A DNA stretch of 12,756 nucleotides from Paracoccaceae bacterium (GCA_003565055.1 PXDM01000268.1:1-12756); one strand, 5' to 3'. Positions 1 to 8,003 are shown, counted from the first letter of the stretch. Numbers and translations are program-made. Notes: generated by a model from the sequence alone, not told the origin.

Positions 1-544
1 CCCGTATTCAGGTGGCACGATCACGCTGGACGGGCAGGTGCTGGACCACCCGACGGCGGCGCAGGCCGCGCGTGCGGGCATCGCCTATGTGCCGCAGGGG
101 CGCGAGGTCTTTCCGCTGATGACCGTGACCGAGAATCTGCAAACGGGCTTTGCCTGCCTGCCGCGCTCCGAGCACAAGATCCCGCCCCGCATTTATGAGC
201 TGTTCCCGGTGCTGGAGCAGATGAAGAACCGGCGCGGGGGGGATCTCTCGGGCGGGCAGCAGCAACAGCTTGCGATTGCGCGGGCGCTGATAGCAAAGCC
301 CAAGGTGCTTCTGCTGGATGAGCCGACCGAGGGCATCCAGCCCAATATCATCAAGCAGATTGGCAAGGTGATCGAGCTTCTGCGCGAGGAAGGTGAGATC
401 GCGATTGTGCTGGTCGAGCAGTTTTTCGACTTCGCTTATGGGTTGGCGGATGAGTTCTGCGTGCTCAATCGTGGCGAAGTGGTGCTGTCGAAACCAGCAA
501 GCGCGGTCAGCCGGGGCGAGATCCTCGAGCGCGTCTCGATCTGA
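1..544 (+). CDS. urtE: Urea ABC transporter ATP-binding subunit UrtE (3' part)
   Basis: Partial gene: its 5' end lies outside the window, and the first complete codon is at position 2. UrtE is one of two cytoplasmic ATPases (with UrtD) that power the high-affinity urea importer UrtABCDE. What is visible begins just after the Walker A region and includes AYVPQGREVFPLMTVTENL (Q-loop region), the ABC signature LSGGQQQQLAIARAL, Walker B KVLLLDEPTEG with the catalytic Glu, and the switch region VLVEQFFDFA. The run of four glutamines after LSGG, and DEPTEGIQPNIIKQIG after Walker B, are typical of UrtE and separate it from LivF of branched-chain amino acid importers, its closest relative. The gene ends in TGA at 542-544 and is followed by a strong hairpin, so it is probably the last gene of the urt operon. 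No urease gene follows on this side. Confidence 0.9.
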   Translation, partial: PYSGGTITLDGQVLDHPTAAQAARAGIAYVPQGREVFPLMTVTENLQTGFACLPRSEHKIPPRIYELFPVLEQMKNRRGGDLSGGQQQQLAIARALIAKPKVLLLDEPTEGIQPNIIKQIGKVIELLREEGEIAIVLVEQFFDFAYGLADEFCVLNRGEVVLSKPASAVSRGEILERVSI

Positions 545-567
545 ACGCACAGAGCTGTGAAGGCGCT

Positions 568-594
568 GAAATCCTGCCTGCAAGGCGGGATTTC
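568..594 (+). terminator. Hairpin terminator after urtE
   Basis: The arms GAAATCCTGCCT (568-579) and AGGCGGGATTTC (583-594) form a 12-base-pair stem with one G-T wobble (T575-G587) and a GCA triloop. The hairpin begins 24 bases after the urtE stop. The T-run is short and sits inside the descending arm (GGGATTTC), a form often seen in high-GC alphaproteobacteria. It probably ends the urt transcript and insulates the next gene. Confidence 0.7.
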
Positions 595-595
595 G

Positions 596-604
596 TGCTA
601 TGAT
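596..604 (+). promoter_or_regulatory. Possible extended -10 promoter for the 656-1267 gene
   Basis: TGCTATGAT (596-604) holds a TATGAT hexamer, 5 of 6 matches to TATAAT, preceded by an extended -10 TGn. It lies just after the urtE terminator and about 50 bases before the ATG at 656. No convincing -35 is seen at the right distance, because that stretch is occupied by the hairpin. The call is inferred from position and the -10 only. Confidence 0.35.
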
Positions 605-655
605 GCGCACAGTGAACGCAGACCGAATCTGCGTCAGAGGCATCAGAGCACCGAC

Positions 656-1267
656 ATGCGACCCCTGTATTCCCTTCTCTCCGCCGTGATCGTGGGGGGC
701 CTGCCGGGTCTCGCGCAGGCCAGCGCTGCACAATGCGACACCCGCATTGATGAGGCGCCCGTGACGATCTATTTCAACCGCGACGATCCCACCTTCTCGT
801 CGCTGCGCGACCGCTGGTTCCGGCGCAACAGCGCTTGCCCGGCGGCAGTGGTGATCACCTATCTGACCCCGGATCTCAGCGCCGAGGAGCGCGCGGTGTT
901 CTGCGCGAATTTTGACCCGGTGACGCAAAGCTATTCGCAACCGGCCCATGGCCCGCGCGACGCCTATGGGCGCTGCACCGAACCGTCGAAAACCTGCAGC
1001 CTCGTCAATACCACAAGGTCCGAGGCGATGGCCCTTATGGGGCTGGGGCAAGAGGCGGAAGAACGCGGGATGCGCGAACGGATGGGCGCGGCGCTGTCGG
1101 CTGCGACGCATAGCTCCGGCGCGATGATCCTGTCGGGCAATGGCGCGGCGCTGGCCAATTTCGCGGCGCAGACCGGCGCGGTGCTCGCCAGCCCGGCAGT
1201 GCTGGCCGGGGCCGCGGCCTCCGTTGTGGTGATTGGTGGCGCTGTCTATCTGTGCAGCGACGACTGA
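656..1267 (+). CDS. Exported cysteine-containing protein of unknown function with C-terminal hydrophobic helix
   Basis: I do not recognise the family. The ATG at 656 gives 203 residues with a clear signal peptide: MRP, a hydrophobic core, then GLAQA, with likely cleavage after Ala22. An in-frame GTG at 557 would put 33 unsuitable residues before it and would overlap the terminator, so I rejected it. The ribosome-binding site is weak. The predicted periplasmic part (23-175) has five cysteines (27, 61, 83, 107, 114), which could form disulfides, and an acidic/aromatic region around PVTIYFNRDDPTF. Residues 153-199 are rich in Ala and Gly and end in a hydrophobic stretch (about 181-199) followed by Cys200-SDD. 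That stretch could be a membrane anchor or a glycine-zipper-like helix. The gene follows the urt terminator, so it is probably transcribed alone, and it faces the - strand cluster with a 33-base gap. Confidence 0.7.
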   Translation: MRPLYSLLSAVIVGGLPGLAQASAAQCDTRIDEAPVTIYFNRDDPTFSSLRDRWFRRNSACPAAVVITYLTPDLSAEERAVFCANFDPVTQSYSQPAHGPRDAYGRCTEPSKTCSLVNTTRSEAMALMGLGQEAEERGMRERMGAALSAATHSSGAMILSGNGAALANFAAQTGAVLASPAVLAGAAASVVVIGGAVYLCSDD

Positions 1268-1300
1268 CGCGGCCTGTCGGGGGCGTGCTTGTTGCGCGGG

Positions 1301-2167
1301 CTACAACGCGACCATATCGACCGAATGCGTGGCCTTCTGCGCGCCAGAGGTGCGCACCGCGCCCTTCACAGGCGCCGCATCGCCGTAATCGCGCCCCACT
1401 GCCACAGTGATGTAATCCTCACCCGCCCATCCGGCATTGGTCGGATCATATTCCACCCAGCCCTGCGTCAGCCCGCACCAGGCGCGCACCCAGCCATGCA
1501 TCGCATCGACGCCCGCCAGACGCGGCTGGCCGGGCGGGGGGGTGGTGCGGATGAAGCCGGACACATAGCCCGCAGGCACGCCGAGCGCGCGCAGACCGCA
1601 GATCATAATCTGCGCGAAATCCTGACAGACCCCGCGCCGCGCCGCGAAGGCATCTGCAGGCCGCGTGCCCACATCCGTGGCCCCGGCATCGAAGGTCATG
1701 GCCTGATGCAGCGCGCGGCCCAGCGTTTCCACCACATCGAAGGCCGTGGCCCCCACCGGGCAGCAGTCTCGGGCAAAGGCCGCGATGTCATCGCAGCGCG
1801 CGATGCGCGGGGAGGGGCCGCGAAAATGAAGCGGCCCGTCCGGGCCAAGCCCGGTCGCGCTGATCTCCTCGGCGAGCCTGTCAAGTGGCGGCGACATGTC
1901 CAGCACGGCCTCGCTCAGCCGCTCGGCCTGCGCCGAAAGCGTGAAACTGATCGCCTGCACCGGGCGGTGCCAGGCCACGAGCGTCGTGGCATTGCCGAAG
2001 AAATCGCGCCCGTCGCGCCGTTCATCGGGCATCGGCTGGATGCTCAGTAGGCGGCGCTGCACGCGCTGTTGCGGCCCGTCGGACGGCAGAAGCCGCGCCA
2101 GATTGCGCACATGCACCGAGGCCGCAGGATAGCTTTGCTCAAGGCTGAGGCGAATGTCATATTGCAT
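1301..2167 (-). CDS. Stand-alone transglutaminase-like cysteine protease-fold protein (COG1305)
   Basis: A 288-residue protein with no signal peptide, so probably cytoplasmic. The N-terminal half (about 1-90) resembles the beta-rich bacterial transglutaminase N-terminal region. The catalytic core follows, with the Cys-His-Asp triad visible as RGVCQDFAQI (Cys181), DAMHGWVRAW (His224) and VEYDPTN (Asp241). Bacterial members of this superfamily usually act as peptidases or amide-bond hydrolases rather than crosslinkers; the substrate here is unknown. It is the last gene of the three-gene operon. Its ATG lies 5 bases after the TAG of the ATP-grasp gene, and that stop is embedded in the likely ribosome-binding site (CGGTAGGTCCC then ATG), which suggests translational coupling. 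In other genomes this family sits next to alpha-E, ATP-grasp and DUF2126 genes and to the Anbu hydrolase. The fold call is firm; the biological role is inference. Confidence 0.88.
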   Translation of the reverse strand: MQYDIRLSLEQSYPAASVHVRNLARLLPSDGPQQRVQRRLLSIQPMPDERRDGRDFFGNATTLVAWHRPVQAISFTLSAQAERLSEAVLDMSPPLDRLAEEISATGLGPDGPLHFRGPSPRIARCDDIAAFARDCCPVGATAFDVVETLGRALHQAMTFDAGATDVGTRPADAFAARRGVCQDFAQIMICGLRALGVPAGYVSGFIRTTPPPGQPRLAGVDAMHGWVRAWCGLTQGWVEYDPTNAGWAGEDYITVAVGRDYGDAAPVKGAVRTSGAQKATHSVDMVAL

Positions 2168-2172
2168 GGGAC

Positions 2173-4548
2173 CTACCGGAAATACTGCGCCGAGAGCAAT
2201 TCGGAGACATGCCCCAGCCGGGCGCGGAACCCCGCCAGCCGCTCGGGCGTCAGCGCCTCCGGCGCGACGACGCGCAGCGCGGTCTCCAGCTCCAGAAGCG
2301 ACTGCTCGACTGCGCTCAGCCGTGCGTCAGGCTGGCGGGGCAGGTGGCTCAGATGCGCGCGCATCGCCGCGAGTTGATAGAGCACCGCGCGCGGATTGTC
2401 CGGGTCGAGCGCCAGCAGGTCCAGCACGGTCTCATGCGACGGCCCGAAGCGATAGAGCCGCTGATGCGTCATCACGCAATCACCGAGTTCGATCGCGATT
2501 TCATAGGCCCCCGGCGCGGCCTCGGGATGCGCGAAGCTCTGCAGGAGCATCAGCATCGCATCAGCGCGTTCCTGAGCGCGCCCCATCGACAGGAAGCGCC
2601 AGCCCATGAAGTGATACATGTTCTCATGCACCAGCCCCGAAAACCCCGAGAGCTTGCGCAAGAGCACCGACATGGCCCGCGCCACATCATCGCCCGGCCC
2701 GAGCAGCATCGCAAAACGCTGTGCCGTATTGCGCAGATCACTGAGCGCGTGCCAGCCATCGGGCGAGAAGCGGTCACGCACTTTCGACGCCGCGCCATGG
2801 GCATGGTCGATCAGGCTCACCAACTGGTCCGGCACAGGCGGGGCCAGCGCAATCGCGATACTGCCGAGATAGGCCTCCAGCGCCTGCAGGCGGGGCTCTT
2901 GCGGGTCGCCCGTCTCGACCAGCCGCATGTGATAGGCACGCAGCAGCCGCAGCGCCGTCTCGCTGCGCTCGACATAGCGGCCCAGCCAGTAGAGGTTGTC
3001 AGCCGCGCGCGCGGGCAACAGCCCGGCAGGCGCGCGCGTGAACCCGGTCTCGCTGACCAGTGTTTCGGGCGGGACCGGGCGCGGGGCCATGACCCAGACA
3101 TCGGCCACCGCCCCGCCCGCCTGCATCGCCATGGCCATGGTGTCGTCGCTCTTGCCGATGCGGGCATAGCCACCGGGCATGAAATTCCAGCCCGCGGCTG
3201 TGCGCGTGGCAAAGACCCGGATCGTCATCGGGCGCGGCACCAGTTGCCCCTGCGCCCAGGCGGGCGTGGTCGACAGCGTCACCGCTTCCTGCGCGACCAG
3301 ATTGCGGGCATGCTGCGCGATCCAGCCCGGCAGCGCCTCGGCAGGCAGGGACGCCGCCCCGAGTGCCGCATCCGCCCCGCGCGCGAAAGGCAGCGTCTGC
3401 TCCAGCGCATCGCCGATGATCATCCGCGCGGCATGGGCCTGCACATGCGCGAGTTCCGAGGGCTGGCCGCACCACCATGTCGCCACATTGGGCAGTTTGA
3501 GCGGCCCGCCCATGAGTTTGCGCGCAATGCTGGGATAAAACGCCATGAAGGCGCGGGTTTCGAGCACGCCTGCGCCCGGTGCATTCACCATCGCGAGCCT
3601 GCCATCGCGCAAGGAATGCAGGATCCCCGGTGTCCCCAGCGCCGAATCCGCGCGCAACTCCAACGGGTCGACGAATTCATCGTCGATGCGCCGCCAGAGC
3701 AGGCCCAGAGGCTCCAGCCCGCGCACTGTGCGCACCATGGCCTGCCCGTTCTCGATGATCAGATCTTCGCCTTCCAGCAGCATCAGCCCCAGATAGCGCG
3801 CGATATAGGTATGCTCGTAATAGGTGTCGTTATTCGGCCCCGGTGTCAGGATCGCCATATGCCGATCATCGCCCGCCAGCGTTTCCATCGCTGCACGAAA
3901 GGCCCGGAAGAATCCGGCAAGCCGCTGGACATGGCTGCGCGGGAAGGGGTCAGTGAACATGCGCATCGCCGCCATGCGGTTTTCCAGCGCAAAACCCGCC
4001 CCCGAAGGCGCTTCGGTCCGGTCGCCCAGCACGAAGAAAGAGCCATCGGGCGCGCGCCCGATCTCGAAGGCCAGATGATGCAGCCAATGGCCCCCGCGCG
4101 GGAACGTGCCGACCATCTGATGCAGCCAGTTGGGGTTCCCCGCCACCAGTTCCGCAGGCAGCGCGCCCTGCGCCACGAGGGTCCCCGGCCCATAGAGATC
4201 CGCCGCCACCTGTTCGAGCAGATCGGCGCGTTGCGCGAGCCCGTCGCAGATGATCTGCCATTCCGCCTCGTCGATCAGCACGGGCACATGGCTCAGCGGC
4301 CAGGCGCGGTCCTGCACCGGGCCCTCGGAATAATGGCGGAAATACACGCCCGCATCGCGCAGATATTGATCGCCGCGCGCGAAATGCGCCTCGATCTGGG
4401 CCGGGCCGAGTGCGGCGAGCTGGTCGATGAAGCTGCGCCAGACCGGGCGCATATTGCCCTGCGCATCAAACAGCTCATCGGCCACGCCCGGCAGGGGGGC
4501 GTAGCCTTGCAGGAGCTGGGGCAGATGCTGCGCGAGCGGGTCGGTCAT
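2173..4548 (-). CDS. Circularly permuted ATP-grasp ligase fused to alpha-E (DUF403) domain
   Basis: A 791-residue fusion. Residues about 1-490 are a circularly permuted type 2 ATP-grasp domain (COG2308). Typical blocks are LTPGPNNDTYYEH (234-246), the conserved LLWRRIDDEFVDPLEL region (283-298), LAMVNAPGAGVLE (318-330) and LPNVATWWCG (352-361). Residues about 511-791 are an alpha-E domain (COG2307), opening with ARAADNLYWLGRYVERSE. ATP-grasp enzymes activate a carboxylate as acyl-phosphate and join it to an amine. Alpha-E is an all-helical partner of unknown function that is often a separate gene, so the fusion implies the two act as one unit. The ATG lies 7 bases after the DUF2126 gene stop, and the gene ends 5 bases before the transglutaminase gene, so the operon is tight. 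Family studies predict peptide or amide-tag synthesis; the substrate is unknown. Confidence 0.9.
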   Translation of the reverse strand: MTDPLAQHLPQLLQGYAPLPGVADELFDAQGNMRPVWRSFIDQLAALGPAQIEAHFARGDQYLRDAGVYFRHYSEGPVQDRAWPLSHVPVLIDEAEWQIICDGLAQRADLLEQVAADLYGPGTLVAQGALPAELVAGNPNWLHQMVGTFPRGGHWLHHLAFEIGRAPDGSFFVLGDRTEAPSGAGFALENRMAAMRMFTDPFPRSHVQRLAGFFRAFRAAMETLAGDDRHMAILTPGPNNDTYYEHTYIARYLGLMLLEGEDLIIENGQAMVRTVRGLEPLGLLWRRIDDEFVDPLELRADSALGTPGILHSLRDGRLAMVNAPGAGVLETRAFMAFYPSIARKLMGGPLKLPNVATWWCGQPSELAHVQAHAARMIIGDALEQTLPFARGADAALGAASLPAEALPGWIAQHARNLVAQEAVTLSTTPAWAQGQLVPRPMTIRVFATRTAAGWNFMPGGYARIGKSDDTMAMAMQAGGAVADVWVMAPRPVPPETLVSETGFTRAPAGLLPARAADNLYWLGRYVERSETALRLLRAYHMRLVETGDPQEPRLQALEAYLGSIAIALAPPVPDQLVSLIDHAHGAASKVRDRFSPDGWHALSDLRNTAQRFAMLLGPGDDVARAMSVLLRKLSGFSGLVHENMYHFMGWRFLSMGRAQERADAMLMLLQSFAHPEAAPGAYEIAIELGDCVMTHQRLYRFGPSHETVLDLLALDPDNPRAVLYQLAAMRAHLSHLPRQPDARLSAVEQSLLELETALRVVAPEALTPERLAGFRARLGHVSELLSAQYFR

Positions 4549-4556
4549 GGCAGGCC

Positions 4557-7500
4557 CTAGAGCCCTGCCGCGCGGCGCAGATCGAGCGTCATCGGGAATT
4601 CGGGATGCGGCTGCTCCGGCGCTGGCGCATAGGCCCCCGGCGTGTGGCCATGCGCTTCGAACCGCGCCAGACGGCGGGCCTCGGCCTCATTGCCATTGAC
4701 CGGGAAGGTGTCATAGCTGCGCCCACCGGGATGGGCGACATGATAGATGCAGCCACCCAAAGCGCGCGCGGTCCATGTGTCGTAGATGTCGAACCGCAAG
4801 GGTGCGTTGACCGGCAGCACCGGATGCAGGGCCGCCGCAGGTTGCCAGGCCTTGAAGCGCACACCGCCCACGGATTCGCCCGCGACATCGGTTTTCGCCA
4901 GCGGCACCCGGCGTTGGTTGCACATCACGCGGTAGCGGTCCTGATGAAGCGCCGTCATGCGCACTTGCAGCCTTTCCACAGAGCTGTCGGTGTAGCGCAC
5001 TGTCCCGCCGATGGCCCCGGTTTCGCCCAGCACATGCCATGGCTCCAGCGCTTGGCGCAGTTCCAGATGCACGCCCTCAACCTCGATCTGGCCGCAGAAG
5101 GGGAAGCGGAATTCGGACTGCGCGCGGAACCATTCGGGATCGAGATCGAAGCCATGCGCGCGCAGATCCGCCAGAAGCGACAGGAAATCCGCCCAGACGA
5201 AATGCGGCAGCATCATGCGGTCATGCAGCACTGTGCCCCAGCGCACGGGCGGCGAGCGCACCGGATCCGCCGCCACCCGCGCGATGATGGCGCGGATCAG
5301 CAGTTGCTGGGCCAGGTTCATGCGCGGATGCGGCGGCATCTCGAAGCCGCGGAATTCCACGAGCCCCAGCCGCCCGGTCGGCCCATCGGGCGAATAGAGC
5401 TTGTCGATGCAGATCTCGGCGCGGTGGGTATTGCCGGTCACGTCGATCAGGATATTGCGCAAGAGCCGGTCGATCAGCCAGGGCGGCGGCAATGGCCCGC
5501 CCGCGACCGGATCGCCGATCTGGTTCAGCGCAATTTCCAGCTCGTAGAGGCTGTCATGGCGCGCCTCATCAATGCGCGGGGCCTGAGAGGTCGGGCCGAT
5601 GAACAGCCCCGAGAAGAGATAGCTCAGCGAGGGATGGCGCTGCCAGATCAGGATCAGCGATTTCAGCAGATCGGGGCGGCGCAGGAAGGGGCTGTCGCCC
5701 ATGGTCGCGCCACCGACGACAACATGATTGCCGCCCCCCGTGCCACAATGGCGCCCGTCGATCATGAACTTGTCCGCGCCCAGACGGCAGAGCCGGGCTT
5801 CTTCATAGATCGCCTCGGTCGTGGCCACGCAATCTTCCCAAGAGTGGGCAGGGTGGATATTGACTTCGATCACACCGGGATCGGGGGCCACGCGGATCAC
5901 GTTCAGGCGGGGGTCATCGGGCGGCGCGTAGCCTTCGATATGGATCGGCAGGCCCAGCTCCTTCGCAGTCGCCTCGGCGGCGTTGATCAGGTCGAGATAA
6001 TCCTCCAGCGCCTCGCAAGGCGGCATGAAGAGGCACAGCCGCCCGTCGCGCGGCTCGATGGCGATGGCCGTGCGGACCTGACTTTCCGTCGGATCACCGC
6101 CACCTTGCTGGACCACGGCCTGCCGCGCGGTGTCGTCGGATTTCAGCGCGCCGCCCTGCCGGTGATCGGCCGAGACTTCGGGCGTCATTGCGGCCTCTTC
6201 GGCCTTCTCGCGTGCGGCCCGCTTGTCATCGCTGTCATGGTAATCGGGCAGCGGGTCGAGCGGGCGCGAGGTATCCGCCGGGTAGCTGTAGGGATATTGC
6301 GCAGGCGGGATATGCGGCAGGCTGCCCAAGGGCAGGCGAAAGCCCACCGGGCTGTCGCCGGGCACCAGAAACAGCTTGCCGCGCCGGGGCTTCCACATCT
6401 CGGAGCGCCAGCGCGGGGCCGAAGCCGCAGATTGCCAGCGTTGGATCGGCAGCACGAAACCCGCAGGCTCGGTCAGCCCGCGCGCAAAGACCCGCGCAAT
6501 GCGCGCGCGGGCTTCGGCGTCTTTCAGCTCGGAATTCTCGGGCGAGACATTGGCGGGCAGATTGGCCTCTTTCAGAATCCATTCCGCCGGATCTTCATAG
6601 GCCGGCTGCGCGTGCTCCGGCTCCAGCCCCAGCTTTTCGGCGAAACCTTGCATGAAGGCCCCGGCCTGATCGGCATTCGCGCCGTAATCGACCGCTTCCT
6701 GCGCCACCAGTTCGGAATCGCGCCAGACCGATTTTCCGTCGCGCCGCCAATAAAGCGAGAAGGTCCAGCGCGGCAGGGTTTCGCCCGGATACCATTTGCC
6801 CTGCCCGTAATGCAGGAAGCCCTCCGGCGCGAAGCGCTGGCGCAGCTTGCGGATCAGCTTGTCGGCGAGATCGCGCTTTTGTGGGCCGACCGCATCCGTG
6901 TTCCATTCCTCGCTCTCGAAATCATCAATCGAGACGAAGGTCGGCTCGCCGCCCATGGTCAGGCGCAGATCAGCGGCGTTCAGCGCGTCGTCCACCTTCG
7001 CGCCCATCGCGTTCAGCCGCTCCCAGGCCTCGTCGCTGAAAGGTTTGGTGATCCGCGGATGCTCGGCCACGCGCTTCACCTGCATGTCGAAATCGAAACT
7101 CACCTGCGTGTCGGGCGAGCCGCTATAGCCGCCCGAGATGGGCGCGGCGTTGCGGTAATGGGGGGTGGCGGCGAGCGGAATATGGCTCTCGCCCGTCAAG
7201 AGGCCGGAGGTGGGATCAAGCCCCACCCAGCCCGCGCCGGGAATATACGCCTCGACCCAGGCATGCAGGTCGGTGAAATCGACCTCGGTGCCCGATGGGC
7301 CGTCAAGCGCTTTCACATCGGGCGCAAGCTGGATCAGATAGCCCGAGACAAAGCGTGACGCGACGCCCAGATGGCGCAACGCCTGCACCAGCAGCCAGCC
7401 GGAATCGCGGCAGGAGCCTTCGGCCTTGGCGAGCGTTTCTTCCGGCGTCTGCACACCGGCTTCCATGCGGATCGTGTAGCCAATCGCCTCATTGACCATG

Positions 7501-7949
7501 CGGTTGAGCATCACCAGAAAATCAACCGTCACCCCCCGGTCGCGCGGCACGCGGTCGAGAAACGCCTGCAACAGCGGGCCAGCGGGCTCGGCACGTTTGT
7601 AGATCACCAGATCCTCGGCCAGATCCTCCGGATAGTCGAAAGGCCAGGTTTCGGCGCTTTCCTCGGTGAAGAAGTCGAACGGGTTATAGACGGACATATC
7701 GGCGGTCAGATCGACCTCGATCTTCAATTCGCGCACCGGCTCGGGGAAAACGAAACGCGCCAGCCAGTTGCCATAAGGGTCTTGCTGGTGATTGACGAAA
7801 TGCCCGCCCGGCGAGACCTTGAGGCTGTGCGAGATCACCCGCGTGCGCGAATGCGGCGCTGGGCGCAATCGGATCACCTGCGGCCCGAGCATCACGGGCC
7901 GGTCATAGATGTAATGGGTCAGATGGGTGATGCTTGCATAAATGGCCAT
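4557..7949 (-). CDS. Transglutaminase-like + DUF2126 protein (COG4196 type)
   Basis: The ATG at 7949 gives 1130 residues. An in-frame GTG at 8012 would add 21 residues, but only the ATG has a good ribosome-binding site and starts at the family-like MAIYASITHLTHYIYDRPV. Residues about 1-290 are a transglutaminase-like domain with its triad intact: AEGSCRDSGW (Cys180), DLHAWVEAY (His229), GLDPTSG (Asp245). Residues about 325-1130 are DUF2126, with GGEPTFVSIDD (from 333), DGRHCGTGGGNH (731-742) and LVEFRGFEMPPH (863-874). This part has been proposed to be a circularly permuted glutamine-synthetase-like ligase. The stretch about 565-625 is polar and low in complexity, probably a linker. Such a protein could both make and cleave amide bonds. 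It is the first gene of the operon; there is no signal peptide, so it is cytoplasmic. Domain calls are secure; the reaction is inferred. Confidence 0.9.
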   Translation of the reverse strand: MAIYASITHLTHYIYDRPVMLGPQVIRLRPAPHSRTRVISHSLKVSPGGHFVNHQQDPYGNWLARFVFPEPVRELKIEVDLTADMSVYNPFDFFTEESAETWPFDYPEDLAEDLVIYKRAEPAGPLLQAFLDRVPRDRGVTVDFLVMLNRMVNEAIGYTIRMEAGVQTPEETLAKAEGSCRDSGWLLVQALRHLGVASRFVSGYLIQLAPDVKALDGPSGTEVDFTDLHAWVEAYIPGAGWVGLDPTSGLLTGESHIPLAATPHYRNAAPISGGYSGSPDTQVSFDFDMQVKRVAEHPRITKPFSDEAWERLNAMGAKVDDALNAADLRLTMGGEPTFVSIDDFESEEWNTDAVGPQKRDLADKLIRKLRQRFAPEGFLHYGQGKWYPGETLPRWTFSLYWRRDGKSVWRDSELVAQEAVDYGANADQAGAFMQGFAEKLGLEPEHAQPAYEDPAEWILKEANLPANVSPENSELKDAEARARIARVFARGLTEPAGFVLPIQRWQSAASAPRWRSEMWKPRRGKLFLVPGDSPVGFRLPLGSLPHIPPAQYPYSYPADTSRPLDPLPDYHDSDDKRAAREKAEEAAMTPEVSADHRQGGALKSDDTARQAVVQQGGGDPTESQVRTAIAIEPRDGRLCLFMPPCEALEDYLDLINAAEATAKELGLPIHIEGYAPPDDPRLNVIRVAPDPGVIEVNIHPAHSWEDCVATTEAIYEEARLCRLGADKFMIDGRHCGTGGGNHVVVGGATMGDSPFLRRPDLLKSLILIWQRHPSLSYLFSGLFIGPTSQAPRIDEARHDSLYELEIALNQIGDPVAGGPLPPPWLIDRLLRNILIDVTGNTHRAEICIDKLYSPDGPTGRLGLVEFRGFEMPPHPRMNLAQQLLIRAIIARVAADPVRSPPVRWGTVLHDRMMLPHFVWADFLSLLADLRAHGFDLDPEWFRAQSEFRFPFCGQIEVEGVHLELRQALEPWHVLGETGAIGGTVRYTDSSVERLQVRMTALHQDRYRVMCNQRRVPLAKTDVAGESVGGVRFKAWQPAAALHPVLPVNAPLRFDIYDTWTARALGGCIYHVAHPGGRSYDTFPVNGNEAEARRLARFEAHGHTPGAYAPAPEQPHPEFPMTLDLRRAAGL

Positions 7950-7956
7950 GGCTGCG

Positions 7957-7960
7957 TCCT
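7957..7960 (-). promoter_or_regulatory. Ribosome-binding site that sets the start of the DUF2126 gene
   Basis: On the - strand, AGGA stands 7 bases before the ATG at 7947-7949. No comparable site precedes the alternative GTG start at 8012, so this element decides the start. Confidence 0.6.
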
Positions 7961-8003
7961 GTTTGCTTTGCCTATGGATGACCCTAGACGCGCCGGGTTC
8001 AAA

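Noticed and set aside
8..1111. A 367-codon - strand open frame across urtE and the exported-protein gene
   Set aside because: It runs through two supported + strand genes and their terminator, and its translation is Arg/His-rich with no domain.
1268..1300. Bidirectional terminator between the convergent stops
   Set aside because: Only a 4-base GTTG/CAAC pairing is visible in this gap region, with no extended stem.
1289..2050. A 253-codon + strand open frame opposite the stand-alone transglutaminase gene
   Set aside because: Shadow of a gene with an intact catalytic triad on the other strand; no sensible protein features.
2209..4560. A 783-codon open frame on the + strand opposite the ATP-grasp/alpha-E gene
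   Set aside because: Same composition artefact: no motifs, Arg/Gln/His-rich, and it mirrors a well-supported gene.
4605..7358. A 917-codon open frame on the + strand opposite the DUF2126 gene
   Set aside because: Its translation is rich in Arg, His and Gln with no recognisable motif, and the opposite strand carries clear family motifs throughout. In DNA this GC-rich, antisense frames stay open by composition.
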